A DNA stretch of 33,565 bases, from NCBI GenBank assembly GCA_011391595.1, contig JAABQG010000039.1:1-33565 (forward strand). Direction: 5' to 3'. Each line of letters starts with the position of its first letter. The stretch's first letter is position 1. The stretch comes from Hydrogenophaga sp. Its GTDB lineage: Bacteria; Pseudomonadota; Gammaproteobacteria; Burkholderiales; Burkholderiaceae_C. Under the pieces are notes generated by a model, which ran no database searches, was not told where the DNA came from, and saw nothing but the letters and a program-made list of their open reading frames with translations. The position numbers and the translations under genes are program-made. Shown here in pieces: positions 9,426 to 16,552 of this stretch.

Positions 9426-10625
9426 CTTTCATGGCGTTACCTATGGTCCCGGCCGCTCGCGGCCGGGCTGAACCTGCTGTTGATGACGCTGGGGCTGGGC
9501 TCCATGACTTTCGTGCTGCTGGCCAGCCACCAGCTCGACCGCGCCTTCGAGCGCGACCTGGCCGGCATCGACGTGGTGGTGGGCGCCAAGGGCAGCCCGA
9601 TGCAGCTGATCCTGTCCGGGGTGTTCCACATCGACGTGCCGCCGGGCAACATCCCCCTGGCCGATGTTCAGGCGCTGGCAAAGCACCCGCAGGTGGCGCA
9701 ACTCATCCCCCTGAGCCTGGGCGACAGCTTCCGTGGCTTTCGCATCGTCGGCACCAAGCCGGCGTACATTGCCCACTACCAGGCGCAGCTGGCGCAGGGC
9801 GCGATCTGGGCTGCGCCGATGCAGGCGGTGGTCGGCTCGCAGGTGGCGGCCGTCACCGGGCTGAAGACCGGTGACCGCTTCGCGGGCTCGCACGGTCTGG
9901 GCGGGGGGGGCGATGAGCACGGACACACGCCCTACACGGTCACGGGCGTGCTCGCGCCCTGCGGCTGCGTGCTTGACCGGCTGATCCTCACGGCCACCGA
10001 GTCGGTCTGGAAGGTGCACGAGGACATGCACAGCGGCGAAACACCGCTGGACAAGGAAGATCAGGAAGCGCTGGAGGCTGAACGGGAGGTGACCCTGGCG
10101 CTGATCCGCTACACCACGCCGCTGGCGGCGGTGACCTTTCCGCGTTACGTGAACAGCAGCACCGGCATGCAGTCGGCCGCGCCCGCAGTCGAGATCACGC
10201 GGTTGCTCGGCATGGTCGGCGTCGGCACGCGGGTGCTGCAGGGTTTTGGCGCGGTGCTGCTGCTCACCGCAGCATTGGGTGTCTTCATCGCGCTGTGGAG
10301 CGCCGTACGCGAGCGCCGGTCGGACCTGGCGATGCTGCGCATGCTCGGGGCGCCACCCTGGAAGGTCGGCGCGCTGCTGCTGTGCGAGGCGCTCTGGCTG
10401 GCGCTGCTGGCCTCGGCGCTGGGGCTGCTGGCGGGCCATGGCTTGACAACGGTGGCAAGCTGGTTGCTGCAGACCGACAAATCGTTGGTGGTCGATGGCT
10501 GGCAATGGGTGCCAGCCGAGGCCTGGGTGCCGGTGGCGGCGGTGGGCGTGGCTGTGCTGGCCGCGCTCCTGCCTGCCGTCAGCGCCTACCGGGTCGATGT
10601 GGCCCGATTGTTGAATTCAAGGTGA
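9411..10625 (+). CDS. ABC transporter permease, FtsX/MacB-like
   Basis: 404 residues. One N-terminal membrane helix (AAGLNLLLMTLGLGSMTFVLL, about 16-36) precedes a large periplasmic domain, then three C-terminal helices (about 270-400), the FtsX/MacB plan. The periplasmic domain contains a Gly/His/Asp stretch (GLGGGGDEHGHTPY), a CGC motif (LAPCGCVLD) and a second His patch (KVHEDMHSGE), which could bind metal. MacB-like permeases usually transmit force to periplasmic partners rather than move ions through a channel. The gene overlaps the ATPase gene by 4 nt and is followed after 4 nt by the small cysteine-rich exported protein gene, so all are one operon. Substrate unknown; a zinc or metal link is inferred from similarity to the P. 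aeruginosa cluster. Confidence 0.88.
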   Translation: MNTLALSWRYLWSRPLAAGLNLLLMTLGLGSMTFVLLASHQLDRAFERDLAGIDVVVGAKGSPMQLILSGVFHIDVPPGNIPLADVQALAKHPQVAQLIPLSLGDSFRGFRIVGTKPAYIAHYQAQLAQGAIWAAPMQAVVGSQVAAVTGLKTGDRFAGSHGLGGGGDEHGHTPYTVTGVLAPCGCVLDRLILTATESVWKVHEDMHSGETPLDKEDQEALEAEREVTLALIRYTTPLAAVTFPRYVNSSTGMQSAAPAVEITRLLGMVGVGTRVLQGFGAVLLLTAALGVFIALWSAVRERRSDLAMLRMLGAPPWKVGALLLCEALWLALLASALGLLAGHGLTTVASWLLQTDKSLVVDGWQWVPAEAWVPVAAVGVAVLAALLPAVSAYRVDVARLLNSR

Positions 10626-10629
10626 AAAA

Positions 10630-10884
10630 ATGATCAACTTCATGAAAAAATGGCTTCTTCCCAGCGTCCTTGGGTCATTGTTTGCTATGAGTGCGATAGC
10701 GCAGCACAGCGACAAGGAGGTCAAGGAAGACGTGGCCCGGCATCGGGCGATGGCGGCCGCGCACGAGGCCGCCGCCAAATGCCTGGAGTCCGGCAAGAAG
10801 GCGGATGCCTGTTACAAGGAACTTCAGGCCAGTTGCAAGGGTCTGGCCATTGGCAAATACTGCGGCATGAAACACGAGCACTGA
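10630..10884 (+). CDS. Small exported four-cysteine protein of the ABC operon
   Basis: 84 residues, not a family I recognise. The N-terminus is a signal peptide (MINFMKKWLLPSVLGSLFAM, cleavage probably after SAIA, about residue 24). The mature part is a short, mostly helical, charged segment with cysteines at 51, 61, 69 and 78 (C-x9-C ... C-x8-C) and histidines at 26, 38, 45, 82 and 84. The spacing suggests a helical hairpin closed by two disulfides, or a metal site. It takes the position that a periplasmic metal-binding protein has in the related PA4063-PA4066 cluster. Signal-peptide residues from Trp8 onwards are encoded by a copy of the dispersed repeat. AAGG precedes ATG 10630; ATG 10642 is an alternative start. 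Confidence 0.8.
   Translation: MINFMKKWLLPSVLGSLFAMSAIAQHSDKEVKEDVARHRAMAAAHEAAAKCLESGKKADACYKELQASCKGLAIGKYCGMKHEH
10650..10701 (+). repeat. Dispersed ~50-bp repeat, copy B (inside a signal-peptide coding region)
   Basis: It begins ATGGCTTC, contains CCCAGCGTC and ends GCTATGAGTGCGATAGCG. Ungapped 77% identity to copy A. The copy is read in frame as the hydrophobic core and cleavage region of the small exported protein's signal peptide. Confidence 0.8.
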
Positions 10885-10886
10885 CC

Positions 10887-11477
10887 ATGAACCCTCGACG
10901 AATCGTCCCTTTTCTGACTGCCGGCGTGTTGCTGGCGGGCGGTTTTGCCCACGCGCAACTCAGTTCGCCCATGCCGGGGGTCAAGCCCTCGCCGAAGACC
11001 GCTGCCCCAGCGCCGGCGGCTGCTGCGGGCCCTGCCGGTGCGGGGGCCTTGGGCGTTCCGGCCGGCACCGGCCCCGGCGTGCACAGCCCGGACAGCCCGT
11101 TCGCGCCACTGGCACCGCGAGCCGACGTGGTGCCCTGGTCGGTGCTGAACAGCGTGAAGACCAAGACCGAAAAGAACCGCATCCTGCCCGCCTTCGAGCC
11201 CGCGCAGCTGATGTTGAACCAGAAGTCCCAGCGCATCCAGGGCTTCATGCTGCCGCTGGACCCGGGTGAGAAGCAGACCCACTTCCTGCTGAGCTCGGTG
11301 CCGCTGAGCTGTGGCTTCTGCGTGCCCGGCGGGCCGGAGAGCATGGTCGAGGTCAAGACCCGGACCCCCGTCAAGGCCACCCTGGAGCCCGTGGTGGTGG
11401 AAGGGCGCTTTCTGGTGCTGGCGGACGACCCCTACGGCCTGTATTACCGGATGACCGATGCGGTGAGCATCAAGTAA
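10887..11477 (+). CDS. DUF3299 exported protein
   Basis: 196 residues. A signal peptide (MNPRRIVPFLTAGVLLAGGF, cleavage near AHAQ) is followed by an Ala/Pro/Gly-rich linker (about 30-70) and a C-terminal DUF3299 domain. That domain contains QRIQGFMLPLDPGEKQTHFL, LSCGFCVPGGPESMVEV with a CxxC motif, and a beta-rich end (LVLADDPYGLYYRM). DUF3299 proteins are periplasmic and of unknown biochemical role, but they recur next to FtsX-type ABC transporters. Start ATG 10887 begins 2 nt after the previous stop. It is the last gene of the operon; no strong terminator is visible before the HiPIP promoter. Confidence 0.87.
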   Translation: MNPRRIVPFLTAGVLLAGGFAHAQLSSPMPGVKPSPKTAAPAPAAAAGPAGAGALGVPAGTGPGVHSPDSPFAPLAPRADVVPWSVLNSVKTKTEKNRILPAFEPAQLMLNQKSQRIQGFMLPLDPGEKQTHFLLSSVPLSCGFCVPGGPESMVEVKTRTPVKATLEPVVVEGRFLVLADDPYGLYYRMTDAVSIK

Positions 11478-11486
11478 ATCTGGGTA

Positions 11487-11500
11487 TTGATGTAAATCAA
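11487..11500 (+). promoter_or_regulatory. FNR/ANR-type box upstream of the HiPIP gene
   Basis: TTGAT-GTAA-ATCAA is a perfect match to the FNR/ANR consensus TTGAT-N4-ATCAA. A -10 candidate TATACT lies at 11527-11532, which places the centre of the box near -45, close to the class II activator position (about -41.5). It predicts oxygen-responsive activation of the HiPIP gene. Confidence 0.75.
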
Positions 11501-11601
11501 GCCTGATCGGCGGACATGCATCAAAATATACTGATCTGTCCGTTGTCCAGCGGGGCCGGTCGGATCACTTCAACTTTTTTCATCACCTCCAGGAAAATCT
11601 C

Positions 11602-11907
11602 ATGAGCAATCGTCGCGAATTCATCGTTCAACTCAGCTTGGGCACGGGTGCCCTGGTTGCCGGTCAGGCCATGGCGCAAGGCGCCCCCCTGGCGGAAACC
11701 GACGCGCAGGCCGTGGCGCTGGGCTACAAGGCCGACACCACCAAGGTCGACGCCAAGAAATTCCCCAAGCATGCCGCTACGCAGAATTGCGCCAATTGCG
11801 CGCTGTTCCAGGGCAAGGCGGGCGACAAGACCGGCGGCTGCCCGCTGTTCGCCGGCAAGTCCGTCACGGCCAACGGCTGGTGCAGCGCCTGGGCCAAGAA
11901 GGCCTGA
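11602..11907 (+). CDS. High-potential iron-sulfur protein (HiPIP)
   Basis: 101 residues. A twin-arginine-type signal (SNRREFIVQLSLGTGALVAG, cleavage near AMAQ) precedes a short domain with the four cluster ligands Cys63, Cys66, Cys80 and Cys94, in the pattern C-x2-C-x13-C-x13-C. Aromatic residues around the cluster (GYKAD, NGWCSAW) are typical. HiPIPs are periplasmic one-electron carriers holding a [4Fe-4S] cluster and feed terminal oxidases, photosynthetic reaction centres or anaerobic reductases. Tat export fits cofactor insertion in the cytoplasm. The FNR/ANR-type box upstream suggests use at low oxygen. RBS: CCAGGAA about 11 nt upstream of ATG 11602. Confidence 0.95.
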   Translation: MSNRREFIVQLSLGTGALVAGQAMAQGAPLAETDAQAVALGYKADTTKVDAKKFPKHAATQNCANCALFQGKAGDKTGGCPLFAGKSVTANGWCSAWAKKA

Positions 11908-11940
11908 TCCACGGCCCTGATCGCTCCAGTGCAGCAGGGC

Positions 11941-11956
11941 GCCACGTTATCGTGGC
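11941..11956 (+). other. Perfect hairpin between HiPIP gene and terminator
   Basis: GCCACG-TTAT-CGTGGC forms a 6-bp perfect stem with a 4-nt loop, 33 nt after the HiPIP stop and without a T tract. It may stabilise the 3' end of the HiPIP mRNA. Confidence 0.5.
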
Positions 11957-11982
11957 ACGTTGCGGGCACTGTGAAGGCCAAT

Positions 11983-12024
11983 TGACCTGAGCACCGCCGC
12001 GAGGCGGCCTCGGGTCATTTTTTT
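11983..12024 (+). terminator. Intrinsic terminator of the HiPIP transcript
   Basis: A long hairpin: outer stem TGACCTGAG / CTCGGGTCA (one G-T pair), inner stem CCGCC-GCGA-GGCGG, followed by seven Ts at 12018-12024. Confidence 0.88.
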
Positions 12025-12124
12025 GCTGCCGATTCCGTCGCCCTCGCGTACGCGCCATGGCGCCGTTTGTGCTTCCATGCCCTTGCGCGCACCAAGCTGC
12101 GCCACAGTGCGGTACAACACCGTC

Positions 12125-12700
12125 ATGAAAGACAACACCTTGCTTCCTTCCCGCTCTGACCGCCTTCGGACCCTCGGGTCGGCGATGCTGCTGGCCGCCT
12201 TGATGGTCCTCAGCGCCTGTTCCACCGCGCCGCCTGACGGCATCACCGCGGTGACGCCGTTCGACGTGAACCGTTACGCCGGCAAGTGGTACGAGATTGC
12301 CCGCATGGACCATTCCTTCGAGCGTGGCTTGAGCGAGGTCAGCGCCACCTACCGGCTACAGCCCGACGGCAGCGTGCAGGTCATCAACCGCGGCTTCGAC
12401 AGCGAGCGAAAGGACTGGAAGGAGGCCGTGGGCCGGGCCTTGTTCACCGGCGACACCAACCGGGGTGCCCTGAAGGTCTCGTTCTTCGGCCCGTTCTATG
12501 GCGGCTACAACGTGGCGGCGATGGATCCTTCATACCGCTGGTCCCTGGTGGTGGGGCCTGATCGCGGCTACGTCTGGATCCTGTCGCGCGACAGGCAACT
12601 CACGCCCGAGGTTCGCGAGCAGGTGCTGGCGCAGGCGCGAAAGCTCGGCATCGACGTGGACCGTCTGATCTGGGTCCCTCAGACGCGCCCGGACGCGTAG
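12125..12700 (+). CDS. blc: Outer-membrane lipocalin lipoprotein (Blc-like)
   Basis: 191 residues. A lipoprotein signal peptide ends in the lipobox LSAC (Cys about residue 32). The lipocalin domain follows, with the G-x-W signature YAGKWYEIARMDHSFERGL and the Blc-type segments KVSFFGPFYGGYNVAAMD and GYVWILSRDRQLTPE. Bacterial lipocalins bind lysophospholipids or fatty acids at the outer membrane and are often made under envelope stress. ATG 12125 gives a proper n-h-c signal peptide. It follows the HiPIP terminator, so it has its own promoter. The AEC transporter gene starts 8 nt downstream. Confidence 0.93.
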   Translation: MKDNTLLPSRSDRLRTLGSAMLLAALMVLSACSTAPPDGITAVTPFDVNRYAGKWYEIARMDHSFERGLSEVSATYRLQPDGSVQVINRGFDSERKDWKEAVGRALFTGDTNRGALKVSFFGPFYGGYNVAAMDPSYRWSLVVGPDRGYVWILSRDRQLTPEVREQVLAQARKLGIDVDRLIWVPQTRPDA

Positions 12701-12707
12701 GATTTTT

Positions 12708-13667
12708 TTGACGCTCGACCACCCCGTCCTCTCCTCGCTGCTGCCGGTGGTGTTGCTGATCTTCATCGGCTTCATTGCCGGCAAGGCGAAGCTGATCCGC
12801 GGCGAGGCGGTGCGCGACCTGTCCAATCTGGTGTTCCTGGTGCTGACGCAGGCGCTGCTGTTTCGCACCATGAGCACGGTGCACATCGAACAACTCGATT
12901 TCCGTTCCGTCGCGCTGTATTACGTCGTGGCGGGCGCACTGTTCATCGCGCTGCTGCTGATCCAGGGGCTGAACAGCCGATCGGCGGTGCTGGCGCTGGC
13001 GGCGATCTTCAGCAACACGCTGATGATCGGCGTGCCGTTGATCGGGCTGGCCTACGGTGAGGCCGGCCTGGTGCAATTGTTCACGCTGATCTCCATGCAC
13101 GCACTGGTGCTGCTGACCCTCGCGACCGTGGTGCTGGAACTGCTGGTGGCGCAAGAAAACGCGCGCTCGGGCAAGGCGGCGCCGCGTCACATGCTGGCCA
13201 CCGTGGGGCAGGCGGTGAAGAACGCCATCATTCATCCGGTGCCCCTGCCCATCATCGCCGGCCTGCTTTATGCGCAGACCGGATGGGGCCTGCATCCGGT
13301 GGTGGAGCGACCCCTCAAGCTGTTGGGCGATGCCTTCGGCCCGGTGGCGCTGGTGCTGGTGGGTGTGACGCTGGCGCAGGCGGCGATCGGCGCGCAGCTC
13401 AAGGGCGCGCTGGGGATCTCGCTGATCAAGACGGTGCTGCACCCGGTACTGATGGGCGCGGCCGGCTGGCTGTTCGGCCTGCGTGGCATGCCGCTGGCGG
13501 TGATGGTGGTGGCCGCGTCGCTGCCGGTGGGCGCCAACGTGTTCCTGTTCTCGCAGCGCTACCGCAAGGCCGAGGACCTGGTCACGGCCAGTGTGGCCGT
13601 CTCGACCGCGCTGGCGCTGGTCAGCGTGAGCCTGGTGATGGCGGTATTGCCGAAACTGCCCGGCTGA
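12708..13667 (+). CDS. AEC-family (auxin efflux carrier-like) transporter
   Basis: 319 residues with about ten hydrophobic segments in two halves, as in the AEC family (PF03547). The N-terminus contains LLPVVLLIFIGFIAGKAKLI and a Gln/Asn-containing helix (SNTLMIGVPLIGLAYGEAGL), and the second half ends with ASLPVGANVFLFSQRYRKAE, both typical. Bacterial members export or exchange organic acids such as malate. The start is a TTG at 12708 with TAGGA about 5 nt upstream; the next methionine lies beyond residue 50, inside the transmembrane region. It is probably co-transcribed with blc. Its stop abuts the stop of the convergent pdxH gene; together the two stop codons spell TGATCA. Confidence 0.9.
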   Translation: MTLDHPVLSSLLPVVLLIFIGFIAGKAKLIRGEAVRDLSNLVFLVLTQALLFRTMSTVHIEQLDFRSVALYYVVAGALFIALLLIQGLNSRSAVLALAAIFSNTLMIGVPLIGLAYGEAGLVQLFTLISMHALVLLTLATVVLELLVAQENARSGKAAPRHMLATVGQAVKNAIIHPVPLPIIAGLLYAQTGWGLHPVVERPLKLLGDAFGPVALVLVGVTLAQAAIGAQLKGALGISLIKTVLHPVLMGAAGWLFGLRGMPLAVMVVAASLPVGANVFLFSQRYRKAEDLVTASVAVSTALALVSVSLVMAVLPKLPG

Positions 13668-14303
13668 TCAGGGCGCCAGCCGCTCGCGCGTCCAGCTTCC
13701 GTCCTTCTCCAGCCGGTAACGCAGCCGGTCGTGCAGGCGGCTCTTGCGACCCTGCCAGAACTGCCAGGTGTCGGGCCGGAGGCGGTAGCCGCCCCAGTGC
13801 GGCGGGCGCGGCGGGTGCAGCAGGAATCTTGCGCCGTATTTCGCCGCCGCCGTGACCAGCACCGTGCGGTCGGGTATGACCTGGCTCTGCGGGCTGGCCC
13901 AGGCGCCGATGCGGGAATCGAGCGGGCGGGTGGCGAAGTAGGCGTCGCTCTCTTCGTCGCTGACTTTTTCCACCAGGCCCTCGATGCGCACCACGCGCTC
14001 TAGCTCCACCCAGTGAAACTGCAGCGCCGCATAGGGGTTGCCAGCCAGCTCCAGGCCCTTCTGGCTCTCGTAATTGGTGTACCAGACGATGCCGCGCGCG
14101 TCATAGCCCTTGATCAGCACCACGCGGGTACTCGGGCGCAGGTTGCTGGCCACGGTGGCCACGGTCATTGCGTTGGGCTCGGGCACCTCGGAGGCGATGG
14201 CTTCGGTCAGCCATTGGTCGAACTGCTGCAGGGGGTCGGCGTGCGAGGCGTGCTCGTTGAGCTCGGCCTTTTCGTAGCTCTTGCGGATGTCGGCGATGTT
14301 CAT
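13668..14303 (-). CDS. pdxH: Pyridoxamine 5'-phosphate oxidase
   Basis: 211 residues, the standard length. The FMN enzyme oxidises pyridoxine or pyridoxamine 5'-phosphate to pyridoxal 5'-phosphate, the last step of PLP synthesis and salvage. Visible are [20 protein letters not shown] at the N-terminus, the FMN-binding segment [28 protein letters not shown], the [16 protein letters not shown] loop and the C-terminal substrate-contact region [23 protein letters not shown] 14303 is the family start; an upstream in-frame extension is not typical. The gene ends against the AEC gene with no spacer. Confidence 0.96.
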   Translation of the reverse strand: MNIADIRKSYEKAELNEHASHADPLQQFDQWLTEAIASEVPEPNAMTVATVASNLRPSTRVVLIKGYDARGIVWYTNYESQKGLELAGNPYAALQFHWVELERVVRIEGLVEKVSDEESDAYFATRPLDSRIGAWASPQSQVIPDRTVLVTAAAKYGARFLLHPPRPPHWGGYRLRPDTWQFWQGRKSRLHDRLRYRLEKDGSWTRERLAP

Positions 14304-14349
14304 GGCGCCAGTATAGGCAGGGCCCTTCGGGGCGTGTGGCACAGGGATG

Positions 14350-14970
14350 TCAATCGCCAGCCAGGTCCAGCATGCGGCCCAGGGCGCGGTCGTCAATGCC
14401 GTGCTGGCGCAGCGCCTCGTGCGTCTGGCGCGCATAGTCCAGCGTGCTGCCATAGCGTCCGCGGGCGTGGCGGAATATCTCGCGCAACTGCTGTGGGTGA
14501 AGGTCTCCAGTGAAACTCGGGCTGCGTCGCGACAAGGTGAAGGCCAGCGCCCTCACCGTGCCGTGCGGCGTGGCGCAGGGCAGCCAGCGCGGGTCATAGA
14601 CGCCTGTAGGCATCTCGCGCGCCCACAGCGCCGCCAGCGCTGCCTCCGAGTGTCGATGCGGCACGCGGAACACCAGCCCCGAGCAACTGCCGCCGGGTAG
14701 CAAGGCGAAGACCAGGCCCGGCCGCTCGGGCGTGCCGCGGTTGATGCGGCTCCACATCTTCAGCGCACGGTGCCAGCCATGCACGCGCGTGGCATGGCGC
14801 TCGGTGGATTCAAAGTCGGGGCGCCAGATCAGCGACGCATAGCCGAAGATCCAGAGGTCGGCGTGACTGCCGCCATGGGCTGGCTGGCGGGCCCACTGTG
14901 CGCGCACCCGTTCCAGCAGGGGCGCCGGATCGCGCAGGATCGGCACGGGCGCGCTGTCAGGCTGTGTCAT
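14350..14970 (-). CDS. chaC: ChaC-type gamma-glutamylcyclotransferase
   Basis: 206 residues. The gamma-glutamylcyclotransferase fold signature is present ([15 protein letters not shown], about 39-53), with further ChaC motifs [20 protein letters not shown], a probable catalytic glutamate in ALWAREM (Glu119) and [17 protein letters not shown]. ChaC enzymes cleave glutathione to 5-oxoproline and Cys-Gly. It is divergent from the OmpA-like gene across 44 bp and lies 46 bp upstream of pdxH on the same strand. Confidence 0.93.
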   Translation of the reverse strand: MTQPDSAPVPILRDPAPLLERVRAQWARQPAHGGSHADLWIFGYASLIWRPDFESTERHATRVHGWHRALKMWSRINRGTPERPGLVFALLPGGSCSGLVFRVPHRHSEAALAALWAREMPTGVYDPRWLPCATPHGTVRALAFTLSRRSPSFTGDLHPQQLREIFRHARGRYGSTLDYARQTHEALRQHGIDDRALGRMLDLAGD

Positions 14971-15014
14971 GTGCGCACTTTACAATCGCTTCTACTATTT
15001 TTGGAGCTTGCGCA

Positions 15015-15515
15015 ATGTTTTCTTCCGACGACGACAACCAGGGACTGGTTTTGGGGGTTCTTTTTGGCGTGATCGCGCTGGTGATCTCGCTGGTGATCGG
15101 GATCAGCATTTACACACGCAACCTGGTGCCCGCTGCCAAGGCGCCCGCCCCGGCCGCGCCGACCGTTGGCGTGGTGGTGCTGCAGCAAGTGGCCACGGTC
15201 AAGGTTGACAACGGTGTGGTGAAGTTCTACTTCGTCATCGGCAAGGCCGATGTGGCGCCCGAAGCGGCGCAGGCGCTGGTGGAGGTGGTCAAGGCCGTCG
15301 CCGCCGGCAAGATCGCTGTGATCAGCGGTTTCCACGACGCCTCTGGCGACCCCGCCCAAAATGCCGAACTGGCCAAGCAGCGCGCACTGGCGGTTCGCGG
15401 CGTGCTGCTGACCCAGGGTGTGCCGCAGGACAAGGTCGAGCTCAGGAAGCCCGAGCAGACGCTGGCCAGCGGCCCGGCAGAGGAAGCCCGCCGAGTGGAA
15501 GTGACGCTGAAATAA
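15015..15515 (+). CDS. OmpA-like domain protein with N-terminal membrane anchor
   Basis: 166 residues. An acidic N-terminus (MFSSDDDNQG) is followed by one membrane helix (LVLGVLFGVIALVISLVIGI, about 11-30), an Ala/Pro linker and an OmpA C-terminal-type domain (about 55-166). The domain includes FVIGKADVAPEAAQALVEVV, ISGFHDASGDPAQNAELAKQ and RALAVRGVLLTQGV. Such domains bind peptidoglycan. The lack of a cleavable signal suggests an inner-membrane anchor reaching the cell wall. RBS TTGGAG is 9 nt upstream of ATG 15015. A strong terminator follows. Confidence 0.85.
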   Translation: MFSSDDDNQGLVLGVLFGVIALVISLVIGISIYTRNLVPAAKAPAPAAPTVGVVVLQQVATVKVDNGVVKFYFVIGKADVAPEAAQALVEVVKAVAAGKIAVISGFHDASGDPAQNAELAKQRALAVRGVLLTQGVPQDKVELRKPEQTLASGPAEEARRVEVTLK

Positions 15516-15539
15516 GCCGTCGCAGGCCCCTCCCGCAAG

Positions 15540-15567
15540 AAAAAAGCCCGGTCTTCCGGGCTTTTTT
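15540..15567 (+). terminator. Intrinsic terminator of the OmpA-like gene
   Basis: A perfect stem GCCCGG-TCTT-CCGGGC is flanked by six As and six Ts, so it works in either direction. It lies between this gene and the convergent nickel permease gene. Confidence 0.93.
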
Positions 15568-15572
15568 GTGGT

Positions 15573-15620
15573 CAAAATGGCCTCAAGCCAGCGTTAAAAG
15601 GTCAGTGCATGCTGCAAAAA
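15573..15620 (+). repeat. Dispersed ~50-bp repeat, copy C (more diverged)
   Basis: TCAAAATGGCCTCAAGCCAGCG matches the 5' half of the other copies; the 3' half (GGTCA ... GCTGCAA) aligns with a 1-nt indel. It lies just after the terminator, between convergent genes. Confidence 0.6.
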
Positions 15621-15652
15621 GAGGAGTTTTCGTGAGCGGCAGGAACTGATCT

Positions 15653-16465
15653 TCAGGCCGCCGCCGCCGGGCGCCGCGCCAGCCGCATCGCAGCCACAAA
15701 GCTCAGGGCGATGACGGCCACCAGCGCAGCGCCAAACTGCAGTTCCCGCCCCTCGCTCCAGACATCCACGTCCGGCACCAGCAGCTTGGCCGCGCCAAAG
15801 CCCGCCACCAGCAAGCTGACCCCCGCGACGACCAGTCCCATGACGCGGGACGCGATCCGCGCGGTCTGGTCGGCGCGGCGGATCAGGCGGGCAATCCACA
15901 GGCCGTTGACGCCATCGGTGAGCAACATGCCCAGCATGAAAAGCAGGGCCAGCACCAGCGCATGTTGCCAGCCGCCGAACTGCGTGGCCGTCAACGCAAA
16001 GAACGCCGCTTGCGACAAGGTATCGAAAGACAGCGCGAACAGTGCGCCGACCAGCGCCACCGCCAGCGGGTTCGAGACATGCCGCAGGCTGCCCAGCAGG
16101 CGGCCCTTGACGCCAACCGGTTGCACCACCTGATCCGGGCCGGTGCGCAGGACCGCAGCCAGATTCAGCACGCCCAGCGCGGCCAGAAAACCGATCGAGA
16201 TCAGCGCGCCCAAAATGCCGAACCATTCGGGCACCGCCCAGTGGCCGGCGGCCGCCGAGACGCCGAGCGCAATCGCCAGCACCACCGCTCCGTGGCCCAG
16301 CGAGAACAACATGCCGCAATAGCGGGCCAGGGCAGGGCGCACGCGCGTGTTGTGACGGGTCAGGCCGTCGATGGTGGCCAGATGGTCGGCGTCGAAGCCG
16401 TGCTTCATGCCGAGCACGAAGGTCAGTAGCAGCAACGAGAGCCAGTCGGCGGGCAGGGCTTGCAT
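15653..16465 (-). CDS. NiCoT-family nickel/cobalt permease (HoxN/NixA-like)
   Basis: 270 residues. The family signature H-x4-D-H is present in helix II (VLGMKHGFDADHLATIDGLT; His22, Asp27, His28), and the second motif is LFSLGHGAVV. About seven to eight membrane helices are visible (for example LLLLTFVLG, LGHGAVVLAIALG, LVGALFALSFDTLSQAAFF). NiCoT permeases import Ni2+ or Co2+ with high affinity. The gene is the last of a minus-strand group after nikR, and a NikR-type operator lies 6 bp upstream of ATG 16465, so nickel-dependent repression is the obvious mode. No Shine-Dalgarno sequence is apparent because the operator occupies the leader. Nickel rather than cobalt is inferred from the NikR context. 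Confidence 0.93.
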   Translation of the reverse strand: MQALPADWLSLLLLTFVLGMKHGFDADHLATIDGLTRHNTRVRPALARYCGMLFSLGHGAVVLAIALGVSAAAGHWAVPEWFGILGALISIGFLAALGVLNLAAVLRTGPDQVVQPVGVKGRLLGSLRHVSNPLAVALVGALFALSFDTLSQAAFFALTATQFGGWQHALVLALLFMLGMLLTDGVNGLWIARLIRRADQTARIASRVMGLVVAGVSLLVAGFGAAKLLVPDVDVWSEGRELQFGAALVAVIALSFVAAMRLARRPAAAA

Positions 16466-16471
16466 GGCGAT

Positions 16472-16498
16472 GTATGAGTGATTTGAAAATCATCATAC
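16472..16498 (-). promoter_or_regulatory. NikR-type operator upstream of the nickel permease
   Basis: GTATGA (16472-16477) and TCATAC (16493-16498) are the exact half-sites of the Escherichia coli NikR operator GTATGA-N16-TCATAC; here the spacer is 15 bp. The spacer contains its own dyad TGATTT-GA-AAATCA. A minus-strand -10 candidate (TATGAT) falls inside the operator, consistent with repression of the permease. Confidence 0.85.
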
Positions 16499-16552
16499 AC
16501 ATGTTCGCTCACCAGGCGGACGAGGCGCCGTGGGTTGGGAAGAGGCCTGCCC

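Noticed and set aside
9374-9874. Frame starting [11 protein letters not shown], and the similar MASSQRPWVIV frame at 10650, as a pair of related proteins
   Set aside because: The similarity comes from the DNA repeat copies A and B; both frames run across the true genes and lose all similarity after the repeat.
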